A DNA stretch of 64,000 nt from Druceiella hillmani (Eukaryota > Arthropoda > Insecta > Lepidoptera > Hepialidae), in NCBI GenBank assembly GCA_039881145.1, contig JAYKKI010000074.1, forward strand, positions 6,339,001 to 6,403,000. The letters are read 5' to 3'. The translations under genes and the position numbers were made by a program. Position 1 is the stretch's first letter. Each line of letters opens with the position of its first letter. This document shows positions 1-12,504 of this stretch, piece by piece. The notes below the pieces were generated by a model. It had not been told where the DNA came from. It worked only from the letters and a program-made list of their open reading frames with translations, and did not search any database.

Positions 1-2030
1 TATTAATGTATCTATTTTTCTTTAAACCAGGAGAAAAACGTATATTAAAATAATATTGAGTTTTATTTACCACTTTTCATTTTAAGCTCCGTTTCAGAAA
101 TGTTAAGCTTCAAAATGACGAACGGTGTGTCTTCTGGTTCCTAACTTTTCAACCATAGGTATATAAAATCAGAAAATCAGACTAGCAACATTTTAATGAT
201 GGTATTTTATTAAAATTTTGAAATGAAATTAGTTCGGTTAACTTTTAACAACAATTTCACAAATGGAGGATTCTGTAGTATTCTTTGGTTGCCCATACCC
301 TCGTATATGCTCGCACACGGCCATTTTTTTATAAATAAATGCAAAAAAAACTTTGTGGAAAATGAACTTTACCAAAAACTATTTTTATTGTTTTCCTTTA
401 TTAATTTAAAGTAAATTAGTAAACTTATAACGAACATCACTTTACATGATTATAAAGATCGCTCACGGTTTAAAATAAAAATGTTACCTTGCAAATTATA
501 TTTGCGTTTAATCACTTTTTACAATTAAATAATTAAGTAACCCTGTTTCTTATACTATTTTTTGTCATTATTTTTTCGTAATGACAAAAAATAATATGCG
601 AACACAATTAAAACATTTTGAAATCAATTTTGTACTAAAATAAATCGTGCGCGACTCGATAAATAACAACACTTTTTATTATGGGTAAGTTATTTTTCTT
701 CAACCAAAATATTAAAACATTTAAATTCCTTGTAAAGTTCACTCATGCTTTCTCTTATAATAATATTATATAATTGCATATTACTAAAAATTATGACGGT
801 CATAGCTCAATTTTTTAAAAATAGAAAATTGTCGCTATCCAGACATCTCGATTTTAACAACCTAATAACGCCCACACTTTTATGCTTCGCTTGTTCAGAT
901 GTATTAAAATACAAAACTGTAAACTAGTTAAATAAAATTAGTACAATACAAAATTATTATACACAATAATATTAAAAAAATAGTGAATGTTACTCGTGAA
1001 CACAGAACTGTTACGTCTAATTAACCAAAAATTATTTTTAAGTATTTGTAATCTTTGTCGGAATGTGTACTTATTTCTAGTTGCTTTCTGTTTATAAATA
1101 TTGAATGGTTTATAATTGGTTACAACAAATAGACCCTTTCCCCTGGAGAAATAAATCACAATTTCATAGGATAAATCAAAAATACGTTTTTCTCTACGTT
1201 ACCAAACCGAATGACAGAATTTTGACTATTCTAAACTTAACTTGTAGATCATCACGTCGCCTATCGACCGATTGCCAAGCAGTAACAAAGACCCATTACA
1301 ATCTTTTCTTTACTTTGCTAACAGTCTTTACTTTTACATTTCAGTACATAAGTTCGTTTATTTTTAAGATTTCCATTACAAATAATATTATAGAATAGGT
1401 AATGTATTTATAAACACTAATTAATTTACCTTTAGTTTTGGTAAACATTTCTGTATAAAATTCGAAACTGATTTGTTAGTAGAACAGCAACCAACCAAAA
1501 CGCAACGAATGTGATATCTCGGACGATTAAAATATGAATAAATGAAGGGAAATCTCGTCACAAAAAATATAAAACATTTTTAATATATGACAAAATTATG
1601 AAATATGTCAGAAGTAAGTAACAACAATATAACATACAATATAATATATAGTTTTAATGAGTTATTAATTCCATCTATTCTAGTCATGATCGGTAATTAA
1701 CGATGTGATCATCTCATTGAAATGTTATTCAAACAAATCTAACTAGCACCCATAATCAAAATTCAAATAAAGTAGTTTTAAAGAGTTAGATAACTGAAGC
1801 AATCATTTAACGTGAGATAATTTTCAATTGTCAAGCGAAACGTTTTTTTTTCTTTCAGTAAGGTGTAAGGTGTCTTTTATTGCAAAAGAAAATACAATCA
1901 TAGAACCGTCAGCGGCTATCTAAAAAACTCGCTTAAAACTTTTGACAACGACTTACGATAGCTTATGATTTAACAAATTTAATCAGAAGACGCCATTGTG
2001 CTGCCCCTAAAACTTACCCCTAGCCCTGCT
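1..2030. other. AT-rich stretch without a recognisable gene
   Basis: Short open frames occur on both strands but their translations are low-complexity (F/I/N/K/Y-rich) and match no family I know. No convincing splice-flanked exon was seen. The only structured feature is a short hairpin at 557-592. Confidence 0.6.
557..592. repeat. 14-bp perfect inverted repeat (hairpin)
   Basis: attttttgtcatta is followed by an 8-nt loop and then its exact reverse complement taatgacaaaaaat. It resembles the other short snap-back duplications in the window. Confidence 0.7.
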
Positions 2031-2034
2031 ATAT

Positions 2035-3130
2035 ACATGTTACTAGCTTTTGGCCGGCGGCTTCACTCGCGTAGACGATTCGTTTTCTAAACTTCAGTCA
2101 AATTTTTAATTAACTTTGAAAAGGGGGATATAAATTCGACCCAAATGTATTTAATGTTATTAAATATGTTAGTCTTTTAAGGTTTCTAAACAATGTGCAA
2201 AATTTCAAAAATTTATGAATAATTTTTGAAATCTTGTGGATTGTTTAGAAACCTTATTTGTTTACGTCTATATGTTTTTCCACGTATTTTTCAAAAAACT
2301 ACTAATCAGATTACAATTATTCTATTTTTATGGGCTTAAGTATCTTTCAACGTACAGAAGAGTGAAAATTTTATAAAAATCTGTTTTGTAGTTTAAAATA
2401 TAAAAAGTCGGTTTTATTTTTATTAAATTACTACTTACTTGTATGTTGTTAACGTTATTGTTTATTTATATATCAACAAATCCTACAGTGTCTACCTAGT
2501 TTACGCAAATAAAGCAGCAGAGAGGAAGTTAAATTTTAATATAGTACATCCTTGTGTATCACATTGGTGGTCATACTGCCTGGTGCTAAAATATCTGAGA
2601 AGCAATCCTCCACTAAGTCAATGCCTACCACATTTTATAAGTGGCCGATTATTAATCGACGTTGTGAAACAGACTCTAAGGGGAAATTGTAGTCGCTTGA
2701 ATTCAAAAACATAATAATAGGGTATAAGCGGTATTAGTGGTAAGAAAACCGATTACCCCCCCCCCCCTTCCCATCTCCCTGAGTACAGCCAGTAAACATA
2801 GTGGCACGTAAAAATTTACAATAGAAATATTTTCCCGTATAAATTTTCATTACTACCAATTTTCATTACCTGGGGCTGAATATCGGAATATGCTTATTAA
2901 ATTATTTATATTGCAAAGCATTAATACAAATTTTTAAGTAAAAATTACCATAAAAATATTTTTCCCATACAAACTTAGTTACACTTTTTCACCCCCTTAA
3001 GGGATGATTTTCGAAAAATCCCTTCTTAAACAATGCCTCCATTATAAAATCAACACACTCTCCAAATTTCAAATTGTTATAATTGGCGGTTTGGGCGTTG
3101 ATATGTCAATCAGAACATTGCCTTTTATAT
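2035..3130 (+). repeat. Decayed interspersed repeat
   Basis: The left edge carries a 'ggcggcttcactcgcgt' motif of the kind that opens a widespread decayed insect repeat. The right end runs into ttttatatatatagatta, a common end of the same repeats. Weaker pieces with the same proline/glycine-codon-like GC-rich opening are seen near 10925 and 49740. No intact reading frame is left. Family assignment is from general familiarity and needs a repeat library. Confidence 0.4.
2179..2255. repeat. Imperfect inverted repeat, about 36-bp arms
   Basis: aaggtttctaaacaat at the left returns as attgtttagaaacctt at the right, with the inner arms also pairing around a short loop. It lies inside the decayed repeat. 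Confidence 0.65.
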
Positions 3131-4530
3131 ATATAGATTACTATTAACATATTACGTTTATTAATAGTAAGTCCATAGACCATAGAATTTTTAGAGTAAG
3201 TCACATCGGAAATCGAAATTCGGAAGATGTAGATCGCAAGGAACTCGAATAAAACTATTATTTCTTCACTACAATTTTTGAACCAATAAATTTAAATTTT
3301 CATCTAAAAATGGAAGCTAAGATAGTCTAATGATGTTAGGAGTCACTATATTATTGTCAGAACCACATCTGGAATGGTTAAAGATAATGATTTAAAATGT
3401 TAAGTAGTAATCAAGCGTGCGTTATGACAACTACACTCTTCAATTTTATATAAAGTAGATTTTGTCGAAGAAAGACCTCAAAACAAGAAATCTTTTTTAC
3501 CTTATCGTAAAGAATTTTTGCGACATTTTGAAAGATTTTTACAGGTTGCCATTTTAATAAAAAAAATGGGCGTCAACGATTGGAGTATTGTTTGACATAC
3601 TATGTGAGATCACCCATCTAACGTTTAATTGAAATATTAAAATGCAATTTAATATTTTTTTACGAATCTCAAAACCGATTTTATTTTGTGCCATTTTTGA
3701 GGCATTCTCCGAAATATTAGCGAGCATATATATTTCTTTCTTCTCTTTTAAAATATTTTTCTTGAATTTTCACCATTACTATTTCTCCTCTTAATTAATA
3801 TTTTTAATAAATTTCATTCAATTCACTTTTTTACATACATGCTCAAATGAAATGGACAGAAAACCCGGTTGTTAGCCCAACTATACGATTCGGACTTGGG
3901 TGAAGAAGACTACAAAAAGAGCTAGCCTTAAATTTAGAAATCTTGTTCATTATTAAGAATAAATATTCAATCAAACCAGCTGGAATATGTTTTATATATT
4001 GGAAAATCTTCCGGAAGTCCAATCTCATGAAGAAGTCCTTTATGCCACAGTACATTTAGCGTATTCTCTTTAACTGTATAAAAAAAAACTTCAATTAATA
4101 TTGATCTTGTAAGCTAAGCTACTTTTACGAATAGCCGGAGGGGCTAATATTAAATTTAGTAGTATTTGTAGCGTTTCCCGCTTAAATCGAAAATATTTAA
4201 GACCTTAAAATATGTCGCTATGAAAACTATGTATTATTACGCTATAACGAAAAAGTGTGGATACTGGCCGCCTGAACACTTCTATAATTATTATGGAGCC
4301 TTAGTAAAAGTGTCGAATAAAAACATTGTGCGTGTCAGCTCCGACGCGCCACTGGAGTTTACTCCTTAAATACGATAATTTTCTTGCAAGGTATAAAATA
4401 GGTAACACTGTATATAAATATAAATATCAATATATCTCTTACCGTTAAGGTAGCGTTCATAAGAAACGCATTTGGCGACTGATGGACTGTCGTTGACTTA
4501 CGTTGCAAAACTAGACTGCATGAAAAAAAA
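3131..4530. other. No recognisable gene
   Basis: AT-rich sequence. A 70-codon minus-strand frame at 3843-4055 is open but unrecognised and has no flanking support, so it is not called as a gene. Confidence 0.5.
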
Positions 4531-4800
4531 TTTTAACGGGATATTATACAAGCTATGTCCATCCTGAAGGTCCTTTCTAAATATTGGTGAAAGAATGTTT
4601 AAAATCGGATGAATAATTTCGGAAATTACCTCCTACATCCAAACTCACAAAATATAACTTTTTTACAATATAGGAAATTTTTAACGAGCTAATATACAAT
4701 ATATGTCCATCCTGAAGGTCCTTTCTAAATATTAGTGAAAGAATTTTTGAAATCGGATGAGTAGTTTCAGAGATTACCTCCTACATCCAACGTTACAAAC
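4531..4800. repeat. Two tandem copies of a 148-bp unit
   Basis: The segment tatgtccatcctgaaggtcc at 4554 recurs at 4702, followed in both by a 'gaaatcggatga' block and 'attacctcctacatccaa'. The unit resembles the tail region of common decayed insect repeats. Confidence 0.75.
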
Positions 4801-5614
4801 TGTTACACATTTTTTAAAGCTCTAAATTTCTGATTTTATTCCTCATCAAAACTTCATACCGGGTGCTATATATGAAAATCGATTCTTAAGTAATAAACTC
4901 CAATAAAATAAAGGCGTTAGAAAATTACAGAATACAAAATTAACACCTACGACAAATCTGCATATCGAACGCCAATGACGTGGCAACTTTCATATTTATA
5001 AATGTGACGTCCGCTCACCTTGCGATTCACGAGTGACCATCCAAGCCAACAGACAAGTATATGTATGTACATATTGTATGTCCGGGTAAAACGATTGATG
5101 GGCACGATGACTCGCATACATCACATTCCGTTGCCCAGCGTTGTATGAACTTTATACGTAGACAGATATTTCAAAATAACACTTCGTAAATATATAACGA
5201 ATTCATAATTAAATCAACATTTTATAATTAAATAAAAGTGTATACGAATGTCTATAAATTCGTGTATTAATTTCGACACAATATGCAATTTTAACACTAA
5301 CAAAAAATCTACATCAACTATATTGTAGGGTTGCTAACCGCAAATTTAAAAAACTAGGATTCAAATTAGGAAAAACCAGGACAATTTAGTTTAAAAACAG
5401 GACCCAGTAGTACAGAAGCAAGAGTTAAATTACTACGTAGTGAAAATAGGCTAATTGAAATTTAAAAAATAATAATAATCATATTTTTAATAAAAGTATT
5501 TCAATAAAATTATACGAGTTAAGACGAAATAATTTAAAATATAAAACAAACACTTTAGTTTGTAACATATTATTTAAACTCAAGTCAGGAACTTATTTAT
5601 TTTTATTATATTTT

Positions 5615-7136
5615 TCAACCCCACCAATTTCCTTCCGTATCCGGTTGAGTTAACAAATAATCATAAAATTGGTCACCCTTCATATCTATGTTTTGGATAG
5701 TTTTGATGATTGCAGCTACTGTTGTTGACAGTAATCGAATTATTTCTTTTGACCACTGTGAATTTATGAGAGAAAAGACTCTCTCGACATTAGCGTTATG
5801 TCCCGGTATACTAAATACACATTCAGACACTTTCCGTAGTTCTGCATACTGTTTCTCGGAAATGCACTGCTTGAAATATGTTAGTCATAGGATTCAAACT
5901 TGTGCTAATTTTTTTCAAATTAACCCAGTAGTCAAATAATTTTTAGGCGTTAATTTCAATGTCGTGTTCTTTTAAAAAGCCCAAAGATTTTTCATTGTTG
6001 CTATAATCTAGCAAATCAGACCGTGTTAGATCAATCCAGTCGAAAACTTTTAGGTCCTCAAATGGTTCAATCCACATTTTAAATAGTCATTGATTTCATT
6101 ATAAAAATCTTTAATTTTAGTTGAAAATTCTTCCGTGTTCTCTCCTTCGTCATGCAACTTCTTTAAAATTGTCCTTACTCTTAAAAGTCAAAAATTGTTT
6201 CTTATTCTCTCCTGTAGTAATGAAATAACTCTGCCCAAAATTTTCCTGATTTGACAATCTGTTTTGTTTTCTTTCCACTCTTTCAAAATTAGTGTGAATT
6301 ATCGCCATTACCAAATGAACTAGGTACAGGTAACCCTCGGCATACTCATTGTCAAAAAACTTCATAATCTACTTACTATAAACCTCCAGGGTTTATCTAA
6401 ACTAAAAAATATTCTTTTAACGGCTCATGGTATTTCAAAGTTTTTCAATTGCCCGAAAAAGGCTTAGCTTGTTTTGGAGTGAAACTGAAGTTGAGAGTAT
6501 TTCTTGCCAATATCATTGCAAAACGGTCGTAGTTTTTCTATTGGAACAGTATATGTAGAAAAATTTTTATAAATGTTTACAATTATTAATTCCACTTCTA
6601 TGGGCAGAATGTCACATCCGTGGTGAACAGCATTATTGTGTACACGAGCAGGACAACCAATACCTATAATGCCTTTGCCTAATTTTTCCTTCAGTTTCAT
6701 AAACACATTGTTTGTTCCAGCTCTTCCCCTACCACCAAAGTTCGTAATGCAATTATCTCTTGAGAATGGTATACATTTTTATATTATATTTTTGGAACTG
6801 ATTATTTACTAAACTCACCAAAGTTTTAGCCTTTTCATTGGACACTGTTTCAGTGTCTAATATCTTGGAATTTATCCCTTCGCCACGATAATCGAAATAT
6901 TAAACCAATATAGGAATTAATTTGGTTGCTCCATGATTGCTAGCATCACAAGGGACACTAACACACGATATTCTTTTCAAGTCATATGTCATCTTCATTG
7001 AAGAATGAGGGCTTAAAACGCCAGGTACAATAGCAGTTGCCTTTGTTCTGTTACACGTCATGTCTTTTGCGATTTGTGAATCGCTAAAGATAGTTATATT
7101 CAACTGCAACGTACAGTCTAAAGAGTTAAAAGACAT
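5615..7136 (-). pseudogene. hAT transposase relic
   Basis: Three minus-strand pieces belong to one broken transposase. The 7136-6464 part ends in a segment with the motifs KLKEKLGKGIIGIGCPARV and NNAVHHGCDILP followed by HSKTSW-like residues, as in hAT-like insect transposases of the catalytic/insertion region. The 5830-5615 part is the C-terminal dimerisation region, with PGHNANVERVFSLINSQWSK, which closely resembles the PG-NA-VER-FS signature of hAT C-termini. Between them (6365-5940) the frame is shattered by stops and shifts. The N-terminal BED zinc finger is not recognisable. The order agrees with an element transcribed right to left. Confidence 0.85.
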
Positions 7137-7316
7137 ATGGTAACGAATCGTGTGGTAAGCTGCAACCCCTTCAACAGCGACAGTCTTCTCATTAGCTGAG
7201 GATTTCTTTATAAAAGTATCTAAGGCTTTAGAAGTCCCTACCTGAGATTATAATCTCTTCTTATACTTGGCTTTTTTCTGATGCTCCTCAATATCTATCG
7301 CATCTCTACTGGCTAT

Positions 7317-7370
7317 AGATATACTGAATTCAGAAATACAAATTTTTGTATTTGTGAATTCAGTATATCT
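7317..7370. repeat. 26-bp inverted repeat with a 2-nt loop inside the hAT element
   Basis: Arms 7317-7342 and 7345-7370 are reverse complements except for one mismatch, beginning agatatactgaattca. It is not at an element end, so it is an internal snap-back duplication. Confidence 0.85.
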
Positions 7371-8052
7371 GTATTGACACTACAGAGTCAGACTTGCCTC
7401 GTTTGAGCGAGGGGAACCTTTTTCCTAAAACTTCGTTAAAACTGCATTTTCATTTCGGCATGTTTCTGATAAAACAACAAATTTATAAACACAATAATAC
7501 AGCTAAAACAAAAGAAATTCCAGTAAAAAACGAGCTCATAAATTAAAGATTAATGACATTTACAAGTATCTTTCTATTCTAATATGTATTCTCTGAATAA
7601 ATAATACCAATAATACAATCAAAAATAAGTTTAAATAATTACGTATTTCTCCTTTAAAATAAATATTTTAAATACTTTATATTCCTATAGCCTGTTGTTG
7701 ATAACTAAATAGTAAGCTGGCTAGCTCTGTATGCCTAATGCAAGCAAAGTAAGAAAGAGAAAGCACTACGCGACAATAGTAGAGAGAAAGAGACATCACA
7801 GAGTGACACGTTGCGTCTTTGTTTTGTTTTAAAACAGCACGGGCCCGGGCAGCGTGAACAGTCGCGAGCCATGAAGCCGCTCGTAACGTAAGGATTGCAA
7901 AAGTGGCGCGCGAATTTTAAAATACATGACCTTATCAGGGACGCTTTAAAAATCCAGGACGCTGCTTAAGAACTATCCAGATCATCCTAAGACACTACAA
8001 AAATCAGGACACGTCCTGGGAAAACAGGACGGTTGGCAACTCTACTATATTG

Positions 8053-8514
8053 TAACGCAGTCGAATGTCGCGATACTACGGTGTGTTGCGGAACAACTAG
8101 CGAGACGTGCGTCGAGTAACATAGGTATCGAGCCTCACTATGCTAATTGATCTACTTAAATAAATAAGTAAACACAAAGAGGGCCAAAATTACTTAACAT
8201 TATTAGGAAAGTGGAGTTCGTGTGTGTGTCTGTATGTTTGTACATACATAGGTATATTGACTGACTTGATACTCGATATCAAAATTGGCGCAAGTTAAGG
8301 AAACCTCGCTAAAATTCATTATTAATTCAAAGATATTAACAAATACAATAAACGCTCAACAATGACATTCAATGTTCTTAAATGCATTTGTGTCCAATTT
8401 CTTTTTTTTTCAAAAATGCTTATAGGTCAAATTAAACATCAAACTTGCATACAATTAATCAATTTAATATGTTAAATATATTCCATTAAAATTTGAAATT
8501 GTAAAAGTACTTAC
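8053..8514. other. No gene seen between hAT element and exon-like relic
   Basis: Unremarkable AT-rich sequence after the 8-bp target duplication. Confidence 0.5.
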
Positions 8515-8706
8515 GATAAGGTTCTGGTGGGATTACTTCTAACACTTCTAAATCTTCAGCAGACACGCTATCCGACGGACATTTTTTGTTTAACACATTT
8601 TTTTCGTTTACTACACGGGAAAACTTTTATGGGCTTTTCAATTTAGACGTTTGTTGTCTTTATCTTCATCTTTGATTATATAGCGTTCGTTCTCTCCAGA
8701 GAGAAT
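8515..8706 (-). pseudogene. Exon-like minus-strand coding relic, unknown
   Basis: Reading right to left, a frame with NILSGENERYIIKDEDKDNK is followed, after a one-to-two-base shift and stops near 8630, by a 36-codon open stretch ending CPSDSVSAEDLEVLEVIPPE and then PY. The stretch ends precisely at a consensus donor (C|GTAAGT, 8515/8514). The acidic, low-lysine composition is unlike neighbouring random frames. I do not recognise the protein. It may be a decayed exon or, less likely, a real exon whose upstream part has a sequencing error. Confidence 0.35.
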
Positions 8707-8982
8707 ATTTGCCAATATCAAGTATGGAAAAAAAGGATAAGCAATACTGATTAAGTTATTCCGGATATTTGTCATTGTTATCATTTATTCCGGATATTTG
8801 TCATTGTTGCTTGTTAATAAAAGAATAAACTATACAGTAAAACAAAAATTAATTAAGAAGTTGGCTACAATTAAACAAAAAGAAGAAAATTACATTACAA
8901 CATACAGAGAGTACAAAATATGTATATACATATATATAAACAAAAACAAAAATAAACAAGAATATAAATATGAAAAATTTTA

Positions 8983-9664
8983 TATTTTGATGTCGTTCTT
9001 TCTTATGAACTGAATTATTAATCCTAAAATGGGTTTGTTGGCAATAAATAAAAGTGATCTTATGTTGATGGGCAATCGAATTTTATATTTTAATAATTTG
9101 GAAATAAACGAAGGAAATCTATTATTCAATGGACATGAAAAAATGAGATGATATAGATCGCCTTCTCCAAGTCCACAATCGCAAATTGTAGATTCTCTGA
9201 CCCGCAATCTAGCCAAATGGGTAGGAATAGTACAATGACCCAAACGCATGCGAGATACCACAGAGGATTCCTTTCGAGAGAAAGTAAATGTTGAGAACCA
9301 AGGTTTCGTGGGTATAAAATATTGGATCTGGAAATATCCCCCACCCGTAATCTGGGATAATCTTTCCCACGCCCTCTGCCAGTCAGATATCATCCAGAAA
9401 CGAATCAAGGGAAGGAGATCTTCAATGAAATTAATAGCGGCAGCAAACCGAGCTTTTGCGTCGACTATTTCAATACCTACTATGCCACAGTGACTAGGGG
9501 ATCCATGCAAGAACGACATCGGAACCCGATCTCTCCAAATCAAACGTAAGTTGCTTGATGCGGAGAATCAGGAAGCCACAATTCGAAGAAAATGGATTAG
9601 CGAGAAGGGACTGTAAACAACTTAAGGAGTCAGAGAAGATAAGGAGCCTGCGAATCATTTTTGT
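8983..9664 (-). pseudogene. Non-LTR retrotransposon ORF2 C-terminus (RNase H and zinc motif)
   Basis: The minus strand encodes the end of a Jockey/I/R1-type ORF2. Near 9640-9600 there is a FSDSLSCLQSL segment and then a VVLAWIP / PSHCGIVGIE segment, which is the RNase H 'W-P-H-G' region. The two halves lie in different frames because of one extra C at about 9498 (tggatcccctagtcac). Downstream come a helix-rich region and a CDCGLGEGDLYHLIFSCP cysteine/histidine motif usual at the end of these proteins. The reverse transcriptase is absent, as in a 5'-truncated LINE copy. Its 5' side abuts sequence that runs into a (TA)n array. Confidence 0.75.
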
Positions 9665-9762
9665 TTCAGAAATGTTCAGAAAACTTCAAAAAAAATAGAA
9701 ACACATAAGAGGTTCATATGCAAGAGAGTTGAATAAGTAAAAAACCGAAACCGAAGCGAAAA

Positions 9763-9768
<6 letters not shown>

Positions 9769-9847
<79 letters not shown>
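9769..9847. repeat. (TA)n microsatellite
   Basis: About 75 bp of uninterrupted AT dinucleotides ending gtatata. Apparent Ile-Tyr reading frames across it are artefacts. Confidence 0.95.
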
Positions 9848-9849
9848 AG

Positions 9850-9922
9850 AAGACAGATATATTGTTACTAACAAACCGACCGGATAAAATTGTCGGTTTG
9901 TTAGTAACAATATATTTGTCTT
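9850..9922. repeat. 31-bp inverted repeat with 11-nt loop
   Basis: aagacagatatattgttact (9850 onward) returns inverted as agtaacaatatatttgtctt at 9903-9922, with one mismatch over 31 bp. It directly abuts the (TA)n array. Confidence 0.9.
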
Positions 9923-11996
9923 CCTAGCTAAATCGAATTTTGATAACGTTTAAACTTCATTAGATTTCCTCATCTTCCATTCTCAAATATCTAACCTTAT
10001 TGAAATTAGAAGAGGTTAGTTTTCAGCCAAATGAATACAGTTTCACAATATTTCTAGCCGTCTGATCAAATGGTAAAATAACCATCAATAGCAAAATAAA
10101 TAGTACAGCTCTAACAAGCAATTTTACTAGTTATACTAAATCGTTTTCTAAATGTATTGTTATACAGATTCAGATTTCTTAATAACTTTCTCAAATTTCT
10201 TAATCCAGCTTTAAAAACAGTATAATCTTAAATGCTTCTATCTGGGACAAACCAGAAAACTACAATCAGAAATATTTCTTGTTGCAAGAACATTTTTTTT
10301 CATCTCCCTAACCAAGCTAGTGCATACACATGTTTAGATCGTTACTAAATTGATATTTGTCATATCGGTATTAGGCAACCTCAATATTGTATTATTTTGG
10401 TCTATTATTCTATTTAAAGCTGCAATTCAAAAACTATTAAAATTCTTTAGTTAGTTTACGAAAATGCTTTTATAAGTAACTGAAGATTCTTGCTAATATT
10501 TACGAAAATTTTCTGTAAATCTAGAAAGGATACAGGCAAGTTTGAGCCGCATTACCACGCACTTCCAATAGAAGTGAAACTATCAAGAATGGGTAGAAGG
10601 ATGCAAGATAAACAAAAAAGTATTATTGTCACATAGTAGCCAAAACCCTTTGTTATTACAAAATCACAAGACTAATAAAGAGACAAGGTTATTTTATAAT
10701 ATATTCTATACCTTTAATACAATGTAATGTGGTTGACATTTATCACTTATCTGTTAATTATCACGTTACCTAAACAAACACAGTTGTAACAATAGTATAA
10801 ATAGTACTAAGTAGATTTTCCCTCATGTCAGTAAAGGTATATACATAATAAGCATTTATTTTAGTTTTTCACTTTACACATGATCTCATAATAGGGATAT
10901 AAAATATAAACATTCAGTGTATATTAGCTTTCACCTGCTGCTTCACCGCTATTAAAAAATCTAGGATAAATACGGATCAAGCAGTAAAAGGTTTCAAATA
11001 CAGTAATAATTGCAAACTGTTTGCCGTAATACATTTTATTAAGAAAAACAATAATATTATATTGTCTAGTCATACACTAAATGAAACATTCATTATGATT
11101 TTTTTCATATTTTCACTAAATCAATTTTATTAATATATTTTGTAAGAATTATGCAAGGGAATTTAGGCTTTCTTGGTAGTTAATCCATTCTAGATACCAT
11201 ATCAGAGATATTACATGAGCACAGACGTCTATATTCCTGTTACTAACAATATAATTACAATAGTGCCGAATTACGATATTCCTATCAGAGGGAACTACCA
11301 AAAAGGACATAAATACAATATATTTTTTGGCTGGTGTGTCTGGATTGGATTTAAGTACAATTAAAAGATAAAGGGTAAATACCAATTATACTACATTTTG
11401 TCCAAAGTAAGGGATATATGATAAAAATAACCTTATCTCAGTTATTAATATTGCGATTTTGCAATAATTTTCCTGCTATGTGACAATAACATTAACTTGA
11501 AAATGTCTTTGAAATCAATGACGGATGTGGAGAGGCAATCGCGTCCAAATTAGCGACAGTTTTTCTCGAAATATTTTAAAACAAAATAACACTGTTAAAA
11601 ATAGACAGTGTTGCTGTCTCGTTCACAGAATAAAAAAACAAGATACTATGTGACCTCGTCGCTGACGCTGTCGCTTTTTAAGGAGGAAGGATGAAAGTTT
11701 GTCGAGCCAATATCGCTCCAACCAGAGTCCTGCCACTTCCATACAAAAATATTTTTTCATACAAATTCTAGGGTCGCATATTAATATATCTTTCTAACAC
11801 AACCAGCTTCATTGTACTTTACCTTTCTGCAGTTTTTCTTGTCGTTGCCATAGATTAAATAGCCTATGCTTTGTCAAAATGCGTCGCAAAATGACTATTC
11901 AGTCGCTTAAAATGCAAGTACCTTCACATGTGCTTTTTACGCTTTCTACTATCTGCTTTTGCATTATTTATTTATTTTTAACTTTTTATGTTTTAA
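9923..11996. other. No gene seen
   Basis: AT-rich sequence. A short remnant of the 'ctgcttcaccgctatt' repeat lies near 10930. A 78-codon minus-strand frame at 11149-11385 is open but unrecognised and unsupported. Confidence 0.5.
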
Positions 11997-12025
11997 TATA
12001 TATTTGTATCTTTTTTAATATTATC

Positions 12026-12111
<86 letters not shown>

Positions 12112-12126
12112 ATCTTTTTTAATATT
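11997..12126. repeat. (TA)n array between two copies of a 26-bp direct repeat
   Basis: Pure TA repeats run from 12030 to 12107. The sequence tatatatttgtatctttttt plus aatatt occurs identically at 11997-12022 and 12101-12126. A third, diverged copy (gtattcgttttaatattatc) lies near 12198. Confidence 0.9.
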
Positions 12127-12504
12127 CAGCCCTATTTACGTAGTTGTCAAAACGTGAAATTGTGTGTGTTATTTTCTTATTATATTAATATATATTGTAT
12201 TCGTTTTAATATTATCTCCATCCGTGTTCATTTATTTAATTTCTATTTACGTAATTTTAAAATCTTGAAATAGTTATGTTATTTCTAAATATATCTAATA
12301 TGTATGAAAATAGAAGCGCAGTTTGGCTAAATATTATTGGAAGTCAAAACATAAAAATCTTATTTGTTGCAGGTCTGAAAAACTTCATACAATAAACCAA
12401 GCGTAAATATGTTTTAAAAGGTGAAAATTATTAATCAAATATAATAAAAGTGTTGAAATCTTTGATTTATTTGTTGCGTATGGTTTTCTACATTCGTTGA
12501 AAGT

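Larger units (their letters stand above)
5326..8044 (-). mobile_element. hAT DNA transposon, 2.7 kb, decayed but with both ends
   Basis: The left end reads tagggttgctaaccg (5326-5340). The right end is its near-perfect reverse complement, cggttggcaactcta (8030-8044), 13 of 15 matching. The element is flanked by a perfect 8-bp duplication ctatattg (5318-5325 and 8045-8052), the target-site length typical of hAT elements. Several caggac motifs lie just inside both ends (about 5370-5405 and 7950-8030), a usual subterminal pattern for the superfamily. Transposase remnants run on the minus strand inside, with the dimerisation region nearest the left end. Frames are broken many times, so this copy cannot make transposase. 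The intact TSD suggests the insertion boundaries have stayed undisturbed. Confidence 0.88.

Noticed and set aside
9686..9910. Open frame of repeated Ile-Tyr residues
   Set aside because: It is a translation of a (TA)n array. The same holds for frames at 11879-12157, 17513-17734, 20016-20198, 22479-22733, 29069-29299, 32494-32685 and 35838-36169.
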